Shown one piece after another: positions 56,801 to 64,000 of a DNA stretch of 64,000 nucleotides (within the stretch, counting starts at the first letter, position 1; every line of letters starts with the position of its first letter). The stretch covers positions 637,501 to 701,500 of the forward strand of contig RPFO01000406.1 in assembly GCA_009746045.1 (NCBI GenBank), written 5' to 3'. Origin of the DNA: Mesostigma viride. Lineage: Eukaryota; Streptophyta; Mesostigmatophyceae; Mesostigmatales; Mesostigmataceae. The notes below the pieces were generated by a model. The model was not told the origin of the DNA. It searched no databases and worked only from the letters and a program-made list of their open reading frames with translations. The position numbers were made by a program, and so were the translations under genes.

Positions 56801-57997
56801 TCTTGATTTACGCTCTCTGCTGACGGTGCACTGGTTGGTGATGGAAGTACAGAATGGGGAACCGTTGTTGACTCTGGCGATCAACAGGGGTTTTCGGGAG
56901 GCCGCGCTTCTGCTGGTGGTGAGTTGACTTTGCTTTTACCGCCCAAATGGTGTGTGGCCATTTTAAACGGTAAAGACTTTTTCATGAGCAAAAGCGTTTC
57001 CAGTAAGGCATACAGAAGAGAGAGGGCCAACGAGTTAGAATGATTTTGCGAAAATTTCATGATTTTCTCTAAATCCTTGCTATACGTATTGCTTGGAAAC
57101 CATAATAAGCATGATGTTTTAGTCCCCTTCATGCAGCAGTGAGCAGTCATGGAGCCATCGTTGTGGCTTGAATTATGCTGTCCGACTAGTCAAACATATT
57201 CTGCAGGGGAACTCAGCTTTGAACGATCGAGAAATCGCAGAGTTTGAAAGTGTATGCAGGTCGGGTTGCCAGAAGTTGTCGCTACCCAGGTTGTCATGAC
57301 ATGGTAGTCTCAGTCACAGCCCTTGGCCAGGCTTCCTCAGTAGCACCATACAGCTTTTGACGCATCAGCGGTGCCACAGGCAGAACGCAGCTTTTGCCAA
57401 GCTGATGTTGTGGGTTGCCAATCCTAACCATGCAATGCTTCACAGCTGTAAGGCAAACTGCAGATGTATGGCAAAGTGGAGATATACGGCAAACTGCAGA
57501 TCTGTAATCATTTTTGTTAGAGACAGAGCTCTGCTATACAAGAGCATCGTCAGCCATCACAGCATGTAGCGGAGGACTACATCATTTGACCCAGGGCCGG
57601 GACATCATACAGTAATGTTTTGGTTCTAGCAAATGAGACTGCACTACAGGCCTACTCCCCCGCCCCCCCCGCCCCCCATGGCACACATATATTTACTTTT
57701 ACGAATTCTGAATTAAGTAGGCAGCGCAAATAAGCGCAAGGGACAGGTGATACTAGTGGATGGCTGGATGCGTACTGTGAATGCGTTCACAACCCCTAAT
57801 GCTGTACATGGGCTGCTGTGGATGGATCGTGCACGGCGACCTGCTTATTTCTATTATATCGCGACCGCTGAATTATCTACCATTAGTAACCATGGATTCT
57901 AAAGTTTGTACTGCCTCACTAATGATACTTGGTGGCATTCCTATTTTGCATTTGCATCTTGTCATTGCAGAAGGCCATGAAGGGCGAGCCGCTGTAG
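41748..57997 (+). CDS. Ankyrin-repeat gene, copy 2
   Basis: Nine intact exons plus one decayed exon: 41748-41809, 44467-44565, 45299-45400, 50430-50528, 52184-52282, (53203-53308 decayed), 54005-54121, 54978-55145, 56853-56918 and 57971-57997. All begin after AG and all but the last end before GT; ankyrin exons are phase 0, so skipping or duplicating one keeps the frame. The product would be a short leader, four canonical 33-34-residue ankyrin repeats, three diverged repeats and KAMKGEPL. There is no signal peptide or membrane segment in the visible part. Function beyond protein binding is unknown. AATAAA at 58044 would end the transcript. An upstream exon may exist before 41748. Confidence 0.75.
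44467..44565 (+). CDS. Copy 2 ankyrin exon 1
   Basis: 99 nt between CTGCAG and [24 protein letters not shown] to GADVNIKDK. It is the counterpart of copy 1 exon 863-961, which also starts TG. Confidence 0.82.
45299..45400 (+). CDS. Copy 2 ankyrin exon 2
   Basis: 102 nt between CACCTCCAG and [24 protein letters not shown] to [10 protein letters not shown]. It is one codon longer than its siblings. It is the most diverged of the DGxTALL group, hence probably the oldest duplicate. Confidence 0.8.
46535..46865. repeat. Minisatellite of about 27-31 bp
   Basis: About 11 units of GGCATGCATGCGTGGGTGTG followed by a variable G run and CT. It opens long frames on both strands (Gly/Trp/Ala/Cys-rich one way, HACMPAPP the other) that are repeat artefacts. 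Confidence 0.85.
47072..47782 (-). CDS. Unrecognised minus-strand ORFs within the inserted block
   Basis: Two frames, about 47300-47782 and 47072-47254, in the same reading register. The first ends with paired CX2C motifs (CYRCDK and CVNC about 27 residues apart), resembling a zinc-binding site. The second reads [20 protein letters not shown] and has a lysine-rich end. They look more protein-like than the surrounding frames and could belong to the element that makes up this block. I cannot name the family. Confidence 0.35.
47996..48290. repeat. Diverged copy of repeat segment A
   Basis: Shares GAGCT..CTGCTCATTTTATA, GGCGGGCTCAAAGGGG, TTAGCGTGGTGT and ACGTAGGGAGGCCT with 1913-2246. The middle part is different. 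No matching segment B was seen. Confidence 0.55.
48695..49750. mobile_element. hAT-type MITE
   Basis: 1056 bases flanked by the 8-bp duplication GTCGAAAC (48687-48694 and 49751-49758). The terminal repeats are CTGGGTTGGGAGTAAAGGGG and, read from the right, CAGAGTTGGGCGTAAAGGGG, 17 of 20 matching. An 8-bp duplication and ends like CAGRG are hallmarks of hAT transposons. The interior is rich in ACGTAA/TTACGT motifs and has no transposase. Confidence 0.78.
50150..50310. repeat. 78-bp minisatellite, first intron block
   Basis: Two units of the GGCACGTCGTCTCGGCCATT repeat in the intron before ankyrin exon 3. Confidence 0.75.
50430..50528 (+). CDS. Copy 2 ankyrin exon 3
   Basis: 99 nt between CACCTCCAG and [24 protein letters not shown] to [10 protein letters not shown]. 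It differs from the exon at 52184 at only three or four residues, showing a recent exon duplication. Confidence 0.83.
50985..52050. repeat. 78-80-bp minisatellite, second intron block
   Basis: About eight units containing CTCGGCCATTCGTGGTATAG and TTGATCCTACTGTTTATATG in the intron before ankyrin exon 4. The array is interrupted by a MITE at 51039-51473. The unit derives from the common intron sequence, which in other introns holds one to four copies. Confidence 0.85.
51039..51473. mobile_element. TA-flanked MITE with about 34-bp terminal inverted repeats
   Basis: 435 bases between TA (51037-51038) and TA (51474-51475), splitting a minisatellite unit. The left end starts CCGTAGTGGTCATAATCACT and the right end is its complement with one mismatch over 34 bases. 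No ORF was recognised. The TA duplication suggests Tc1/mariner-type mobilisation. Confidence 0.8.
52184..52282 (+). CDS. Copy 2 ankyrin exon 4
   Basis: 99 nt between CACCTCCAG and [24 protein letters not shown] to [10 protein letters not shown]. Flanking intron sequence is also shared with exon 3. Confidence 0.83.
52780..53075. repeat. 78-bp minisatellite, third intron block
   Basis: Four units of the same repeat in the intron before the decayed ankyrin exon. Confidence 0.8.
53203..53308 (+). pseudogene. Decayed fifth ankyrin exon of copy 2
   Basis: Homologous to exons 3 and 4 ([11 protein letters not shown] at the start, [12 protein letters not shown] at the end). The acceptor CACCTCCAG has become CACCGCCTG. 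A 7-base duplication around CAAAAGGCAAAA shifts the frame, and a TAG lies just after it. The exon is probably skipped, which keeps the frame because its neighbours are phase 0. Confidence 0.75.
54005..54121 (+). CDS. Copy 2 117-nt exon
   Basis: 39 codons between CACGTGCAG and [24 protein letters not shown] to LISAEGISQ. Same length and phase as 4179-4295. It may be a helical ankyrin-like repeat with low consensus. Confidence 0.75.
54978..55145 (+). CDS. Copy 2 exon with diverged ankyrin repeat
   Basis: 56 codons between CGTGCAG and [24 protein letters not shown] to [20 protein letters not shown]. Counterpart of 26288-26446. Confidence 0.78.
56853..56918 (+). CDS. Copy 2 66-nt exon, partial ankyrin repeat
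   Basis: 22 codons between GTACAG and [26 protein letters not shown] followed by LV. Same length as 35378-35443. Confidence 0.8.
57971..57997 (+). CDS. Copy 2 terminal exon
   Basis: KAMKGEPL and a stop after TCATTGCAG. Matches 36211-36258 up to the leucine. Confidence 0.75.
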   Translation, partial: KAMKGEPL

Positions 57998-58043
57998 ATT
58001 GATTAACGTATCATAGCGCGTAATGTGTCATGTGGACTGTACC

Positions 58044-58049
58044 AATAAA
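58044..58049 (+). terminator. Polyadenylation signal AATAAA
   Basis: AATAAA lies 47 bases after the copy 2 stop codon, the right place for its 3' end. Confidence 0.6.
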
Positions 58050-58107
58050 GGAACTTTATAGCTCAAGTGACTAGCCGCTGGCTAGGAGGTTGTAGGAGGC
58101 GAAAATC

Positions 58108-58184
58108 GTCAAAGACTACTATCCCCCAACTGTGGGTCCTAGGAATTATAAAAAGCATGGTAGGCAATTAGTTTGCGTGCAAGA
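58108..58184. repeat. Relic similar to the foldback arm
   Basis: TATCCCCCAACTGTGGGT, AAAAAGCATGG and TTGCGTGCAAGATT match 12387-12466 (and its mirror near 5009-5088) with many changes. It is an old relative of a foldback-arm component outside that element. Confidence 0.55.
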
Positions 58185-58816
58185 TTAGCTCGAGGCCTCG
58201 TGAACTTATTTTAGACTAGCTGTGGACATACAGATACATATTGTCGTCTTGCGGAGACGCCCACTAATGGATAATTCAGTGCTCCGTGCCCCCCCAACGG
58301 GGATACGAGACTCGTTAATTAATTAAGGAGGTTGTTCAAGCTGGTTGCTCACTACGTTTACCCCAAGCAAGAGATACATGCATTGAATGTTTTCCAGTGG
58401 ATGCCAGGCAGCCTGGATCGGGACGCGATTTTATCCTCCCACAGTTGTACAATCCTATCATATGTGGCTGTTCAGTGCATGCTCATGCAGCTAAAACACT
58501 ATTATACAGCACTTGCTGCACATATTATCGAGGATGTAACACCTGCAAGGTCTTGATTAAATAAACATCAAATTATAAACACACATATCGGCTTGCAGAT
58601 ATGAAGCATGAGAACCGTGTCTATCAATGACACAACCAGCGCTGAGGCTTGAGATCACAATAATCCCGGTTGATCCGTATCATAGGCACTGATCGTGTCA
58701 AATGTGGCTCTGGCATATTGACTGAATTGGCGCCTCTCATAAAATTAATGTACACGTGACTGCGTCGCATGTTGAAGCATTATTCAGGTCAATTTTCTCC
58801 GTTTGGGAACAGCCAC
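58185..58816. other. Spacer between copy 2 and the LINE cluster
   Basis: Contains a TTAATTAATTAA at about 58315, possibly the scar of a LINE tail. Otherwise nothing was recognised. Confidence 0.4.
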
Positions 58817-60771
58817 GCGAGGCAAGGGGAAGCAGCGCAGTTTGAGATCAGACAATGCAATGCTGACAGCATGGCATGTGAGTGCTTGAGATTGCTATAG
58901 CAGTATATGCGATGATTTATACGACACGAGGAGATAGCCATGGCTGACGGCGGGGCCCATATAACTTCAACGTTTGGGCACCAAAGGATCCGCTTCTACG
59001 CCGCCGTTGGCCCTGACCAGATCCCCGCCCCGGTGATTAAGCTGACGGCGCTCACGGGGTTCCTGCTTGACGTCTGCAACCGGATCCTGCTTGCCGACGC
59101 GCCGCCGATTGCTGAGTGGCAGCACAGCTACCGTATTATGCTGTACAAAAACAAAGGTTCCCATGACGACCCCGCCAACTACCGAGGAGTCTGCATCCAG
59201 AGCGCCGCACTCAAGTTGTTCATGCGCATGATCCTCAACCGCCTTCGTTCTGCTCTCGACTGTCACCTAGGGGAAAGTCAAATGGGCTTGCGTCCTGGGC
59301 GCAACACCGTCATGGCCATCTTTGCATGTCACGCGTCGCCTCTTCGAGGAAATCACTCTCCTGCAACCAGGCTGGTGAGTTTCCCGCCATCCTGACAGTT
59401 CGTCGACTTCATCAAGGCTTTTGATTCTGTCCTCTGGGACGCTCTATAGGCTGTCCTTGCTCGCGCTCGCGTCCCCACTCCCCTGATTACCGTCATCTGC
59501 ACGCTGTATGAGGAGGGGTCGACCACTTCGGTGCGCACTCAACACGGCATTAAACCCCGCCGTGCCTACTGCAGACCGGCGTCTGGCAGGGTTGCGTCCT
59601 GTCGCCGTACCTGTTTATTATTGTACATAGTGGATTATGTTATGCGCCAGGCACGTGCTCGCTTTGCTAGCAATGATTGCAGGCCGTTCCCCTGGCCTAG
59701 CGATCATGAACGAGCTTGGGGAAGGGGGGCCGACTACAAGCAGAATTATCTAGCTGACCTCATTTATGCCGACGACATCACGCTCATCAAGAAGCTGGAG
59801 TCTGCCCAACTTTGGCTGGACTGCCTGGCGCTCGAGGCTCGGGCGGTTGGTCTAGAAATCAGCCCCAAAACGGAGGCCCTGGCCCTCGGCATGGCAGGGC
59901 CCCCACCCACACTCTGCCTCTTAGACGACACCGAGGTCAACTACCCTACTTCAGGCCACTTCAAGAGCTCTGCTCGGCAGTTGGCTTCTCGACTGCGAGG
60001 ACAACCTGACGACACGGATCGGCATGGCGTGGGCGCAACTCCATGACCACCGCTGCTGGTGGAGCAACCCCGCCCTACCCCGGATCGTCAAGCGTGACCT
60101 CTTCAAGGTCGTCATTCTGACGATCCTGACCTACGGCGCCGAGATCGACCTGGACACTGACGCAAGAGCTGGAGTAACGACTCGACGGCGCCGTCCCCAA
60201 GATGCTGCGCAAGGCCCTTAACATCCCCTTTGGTTTGCACATATTAGTAATGAGGATTTGTATGCTGATTTGCCCTATCAATTAATTAATTAAAAGATTT
60301 GCCCTATGTTTCCCACATTATTAGGCACAGGCGCATGGGCCTAGCCGGGCACCTGGCCCGCACAGATCAGGTAGACACATGCATCAGATAGACTAGCTGG
60401 CACCAAGCCCGCCCACTAGCTGAGCCTGGGCGATATGTCCTCACCTGGCGTGCCCCAGGCCCCCCCATCAGGGCCACCACCCGTGGACTTTTCGTGATAG
60501 ACTCGGCATGGACATGTGCTACACTAGACGTGACGGGCTCACACCCGGGCAGCCTCCTGGTTTGTCTGTAATATGGAGGCAGATGGTACGCAACGATAGA
60601 TGGCAAGTAGTGATGAAGGAGACCACCCCCAAGTCTGTGGGGGCTCCGCGTGTGACCGCGTATGGCATTCATAGCGATTCGGGCCGCGGTGCCCACAACC
60701 CTGTAACTAGGACCTAGATTAATTAATTAATTAATTAATTAATTAATTAATTAATTAATTAATTAATTAAT
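58817..60771 (+). mobile_element. LINE copy carrying reverse transcriptase, internally deleted and decayed
   Basis: The 5' leader (58817-58984) matches 61046-61213 with a few changes and then jumps straight into reverse transcriptase, so ORF1 and the endonuclease are missing. RT motifs: GPDQIPAPVIK, GSHDDPANYRGVCI, QMGLRPGRN, FVDFIKAFDSVLW and YADDITL at 59765. A TAG follows the FIKAFDSVLWDAL stretch and at least two frameshifts follow. C-terminal pieces include TNEDLYxxLPY-like and MGLAGHLARTDQ. The 3' end has TTPKSVGAPRV and a 53-base TTAA run. Non-LTR reverse transcriptase, L1-like group likely. Confidence 0.8.
60719..60771. repeat. (TTAA)n tail
   Basis: About 13 uninterrupted TTAA units forming the 3' tail of the RT-bearing LINE. 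Other LINE ends in the window carry three to five units. Confidence 0.9.
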
Positions 60772-61045
60772 AGACACGTGACTAGGACCTAGATAGCTTC
60801 CACCATCCACTCCATCCCATGTTCCCCTCCCACTGAGGACTTATGCTCACGTGACGCAGTCACGTGTCTATTAATTAAGTAATTAATTAATTACTTAATT
60901 AATTAATGCGAGTCATTGACAGTGATTCGGGCCGTGGTGCCGACAACCCCGTAACTAGGTCTTAGATAGCTAGCTCCATCCATCCCATCCCACTCGACTG
61001 TACTGCGGACTTATGCTCACGTAACGTTGTTACTTGTTAATTAAT
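60772..61045 (+). repeat. Two further LINE 3' tails in tandem
   Basis: 60772-60906 and 60907-61045 each repeat the RT-type 3' end (TAGGACCTAGATAGCT or TAGGTCTTAGATAGCT, then CTTATGCTCACGT) and each ends in a TTAATTAA tract. With the tail before them this makes three consecutive 3' ends of increasing divergence. Confidence 0.75.
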
Positions 61046-63080
61046 GCGAGGCCAGGGGAAGCAGCAGTTTGAGATCAGATAATGCAATGTTGACAGCATG
61101 GCGCGTGAGTGCTTGAGATTTCTATAGCAGTATATGCGATGATTTATACGCCACGAGATAGCCATGGCTGACGGCGGGGCCCATATAACTTTCACGTTTG
61201 GGCACCAAATTTTGCAGCGGCTATCACAATTGCTTAGTCTTTCTAAGATGCACACGCTGATGTACTTTTCCGAACCTATCGCGCAATATTATGACGAGCA
61301 AACGCTCCTCGACGCAACGCAGCCTGGCAGCTGCGCTGATCCCTGAAAATACGTCTGCAGCTCCGGCTGCAGCTCCGCCCTCCGGCCTGGAAGGCAGTGG
61401 TGCCACTAGTCAAGCATAAGTGGTCGCCTCGGCACCCGGGCTCACCCCGCCATCAGCATCGCCCGAGCCCAAATGCAGTCGCCCTGAGGAATCGCCCCCT
61501 GCCGAGCCGAGCTGGAATGAAGTCGCCTTTGACGTCACCTCAGCCGCATGGTGGACACGATGTCAAGCCGATCCCAGCCACTTCATGCACACCCTGTTCC
61601 ACGGGACGTACGCGCGCCTCACTTCTTGCCCTGTGCCAGCACCTTTACGCCCACGGTTGCCTCCTTGCGCCGAGCGGCCGCTAAGGCAATTTTTTCACCC
61701 CAGACCTGCACCGCTTCCCTCGCCCTAACCTTCAGCTCGTTGCCCACTGCTCCCTCCTCTGGCGCTCTGTCGCCGAGATCTGGGCCCCGGCCCCACCCCA
61801 CTTCCATCTCCGAAATCACCTTTCACTCCATCCTCAAAGAGGCCTTCGAGCAGCACGTGACCCCCATCGCTGCAGATGTGGCAGCTATGGGCGGCACGCT
61901 GTCAGTGCCGAGCTTCCCCTCCTCTCCACCACCGCCACCGCCTCGCCTCCACTTCCAAAGCCACCACTGCCACCACCGACACCATCACCACCCAGCTCCT
62001 CGACATCGACAAGCGCCTCAAGGACAACGCCATCGCCATTGAGTGCCTGCAAAACACCGCAGGCCCACCGCCCAGGCGGAGAAGGACCTTGCCGCCCGGC
62101 CAGCCCCTGCCGGCCCCGGTGGCGATGCACCTCCCACCCAGACCTGGGCCGCCATGCTGCTGAACCACACCACCTCCACCACCTCCGCCATCGCAGCACA
62201 GCTCAAGCAGCAGATGCTCGACCTCCGCGAGGAGGCCGAGCTCGACAAACGCAGCCTTGATGTCATCGTCAAGCACTTCGACCGGCCGCTGGAGAAGACC
62301 CCCAAGACCCTTGCCAAGGCGTTTGAGAACACAATCCTTGTCCCCATGGCTCTCAATGGTGAGGTCAAGCCGGGGGTGATCCGCCTTCTCCGCTCGCGGG
62401 GTAAGGCTGGCCCCTCCCCCTTGCTCCTCACCTTTGACACCAGGGCGGATAAGCTGGAGTTCCTCAAGCGTCGCAAGCGGCTTGCCGGGGGGACCTCCTA
62501 CATGCTGGACGACGACTTGACCATGGCGCAGCAACAACGGCGACGGGAGCTCTGGCCGACCTACCTCCGGCTCCGGCAGACAGAAGGAAAGAAGCCGGTA
62601 CACTGGATCAGGGCGGTCATGTACGTCGACCACAAGCCCTAGCAGGCGACCCCAGCAACCCCAGCAACCCGGCCCTGCCTAGGGAATATATAGTAGTGTA
62701 GATTAGTCAGGCTTAGGTGACGTGGCCCACGCCCATGTGCATGTGTGCCTATGATGGGACCCACACCAGATGATGTATTGGCGTTCACGTAGTTAGCCAT
62801 GCTTTGCCCATGATGCAGAGAGTTACTCTCGGTTGAGACGCCATACCCTACTAGCCATTGTCTAGCCATGCGCATCTTCCACCCCATGCCAGGCCTCTTT
62901 AGGTATGATACATCATGGTGGTGCAGGTGCACCTAGTGCACCCAGAGTAGGTGGCAGTTTACATCCCCCACCTGCAGTTTGTAGCTCAGCCTTCTCAGGG
63001 CTATGTGTTACATATACTCCCAACGGTTACAAATACTCCCAACGGAGATATGTTCTTAATTAATCAATTAATTAATTAAT
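61046..63080 (+). mobile_element. ORF1-only LINE, second copy
   Basis: Leader from GCGAGGCCAGGGG, ATG at 61291, ORF1 to 62642, then a 3' UTR of about 440 bases ending TTAATTAATCAATTAATTAA. Same layout as 21213-23188 and likewise without reverse transcriptase. It starts immediately after a TTAATTAAT tract of the preceding LINE tail. Confidence 0.8.
61291..62642 (+). pseudogene. LINE ORF1, decayed
   Basis: Starts MTSKRSSTQRSLAAAL, homologous to the minus-strand ORF1 at 23026. A TAA lies in frame at 61417 and later segments are in other frames. The C-terminal 199 codons (62043-62642) remain open and hold LREEAELDKRSLDVIVKHF, QQQRRRELWPTYLRLRQ and PVHWIRAVMYVDHKP, the conserved ORF1 C-terminal domain. 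Confidence 0.7.
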
Positions 63081-64000
63081 ATGAAATGCACTGCTGTCGT
63101 TGTGTGCAGTGTATGGTATGCAGTGGGAGCTTGCAGGTAGAACTGTAGAAGCAAAGGAGGCAGGGCTCTACAGGGCACGCAGAAAGATGATGAAAGATGC
63201 ATGCAGAAAAGTGACTTCCACACACAAAATGATTGCCAGCTAAGAGGAAAGCCAAGCATCAAGCCTTGCACTTGGAGTCGCTGCGACCTTCTAGATGGCT
63301 TGTAACCACAAAGGCGGGGATTGATGGCAACCGGTGGCATGGCGCAAACTTAAAACCCAGAAAAAAAAGTAGTGAAGGTACGTATGGAATGGCCGCTTCT
63401 CCAAACTTGCTGTCTGCAGCTCTAAAAACACCAAGGGTCACTGCGTCATTTGTCGTACGGCGACCTCCTCCCCGAAACATGGTCGGTCACGATACACCCG
63501 TGATCAATCACAAACCACCGTATAAGGGACACTAGATTGCCACGCGGTTAGCAATGATATAATTTGCTAGAGAATGCCGGTAAGGGGCTGCTTGCCCGCG
63601 GGGGCGGATCGCACGAACATATGGAGACGATACGAAACCCTACCCACCTTGCCTAGCTATGCCGGTGTACGTACAGCTGGCCCGCTGTTCGCGAACATTG
63701 AAACACCGTAATTGCGCTCTTCTATTTCATGCGCTCCCCAACAGTGATGAACTTCGCGGCCTGAAGCACTGCAGGCCCAAAGTAGGCCCAAAGCAGGCCC
63801 AAAGCAGGCCCAAAGCAGGCCCCAAGCAGGCCCAAAGCAAGCCCGAAGCAAGCCCGAAGCAGGCCATGAGCGTACTCCGCCATCATTGACCGACATGTGG
63901 TCTTGCGTGGGGCGAAGGCCCACCATGGTATATTTCGCGGGAACTCCGGTCTACGCGGGAAAGGGCGCACAGTGACGTAAAGTGAGATACGGAAATACGC
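63081..64000. other. Unassigned right end of the window
   Basis: No gene was recognised. A short 10-11-bp tandem repeat of GCAGGCCCAAA lies at about 63770-63865. GCGGGAACTCCGGT at about 63938 is also found at about 40329. Confidence 0.4.
63770..63865. repeat. GCAGGCCCAAA minisatellite
   Basis: About nine units of 10-11 bases. It creates Lys/Pro/Gln-rich or Leu/Gly/Phe-rich frames that should not be taken as genes. Confidence 0.8.

Noticed and set aside
63659-63970. Lys/Pro/Gln-rich and Leu/Gly/Phe-rich ORFs
   Set aside because: Caused by the 10-11-bp tandem repeat.

Overview
The window looks like nuclear DNA of a eukaryote. It has GT-AG introns, ankyrin-repeat genes cut into short phase-0 exons, an AATAAA polyadenylation signal, LTR retrotransposons, LINEs and small DNA transposons. 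No prokaryotic gene organisation is present. I cannot name the species; a large-genome alga or protist is a guess.

Host content: two paralogous ankyrin-repeat genes lie head to tail on the + strand. Copy 1 has recognised exons from 256 to 36258. Copy 2 has recognised exons from 41748 to 57997. The last exons match one for one between the copies, several at identical length (62, 117 and 66 nt; ankyrin exons of 99 or 102 nt), and both proteins end around KA(I/M)KGEPL. Copy 2 has gained ankyrin exons by tandem duplication of an exon-plus-intron unit. Copy 1 has been split by two large elements.

Layout: 1-1912, copy 1 exons and introns. 1913-4034, a dimer of a small repeat. 4179-4295, an ankyrin-gene exon whose last base touches a 21.2 kb nested block (4296-25513). 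That block is one very young LTR retrotransposon with a 5-bp target duplication (GCCAG), about 9.1 kb without its passengers. Its 5' LTR holds an 8.35 kb giant foldback element (4564-12911, 3.74 kb near-identical arms, 10-bp target duplication). Its 3' LTR holds an ORF1-only LINE (21213-23188, 11-bp target duplication) and a TA-flanked DNA element (23289-25054). After one more copy 1 exon, a Copia-type element (26817-34840, minus strand, 5-bp target duplication GATGG) sits in the next intron. The final copy 1 exons follow.

36259-41747 is mostly unassigned and contains a MITE. 41748-57997 is copy 2; its introns hold a 78-80-bp minisatellite, a TA-flanked MITE, a hAT MITE and a 4.3 kb inserted block. 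58816-63080 is a cluster of LINE pieces ending in (TTAA)n tails.

Most notable: the giant foldback element built from a 21-bp satellite and mirrored LINE tails; a Copia pol whose retropepsin-like domain lies between integrase and reverse transcriptase; an RNase H1 hybrid-binding-like ORF upstream of gag in the other LTR element; two ORF1-only LINEs comparable to mammalian HAL1; and an LTR element inserted exactly at an exon/donor junction.
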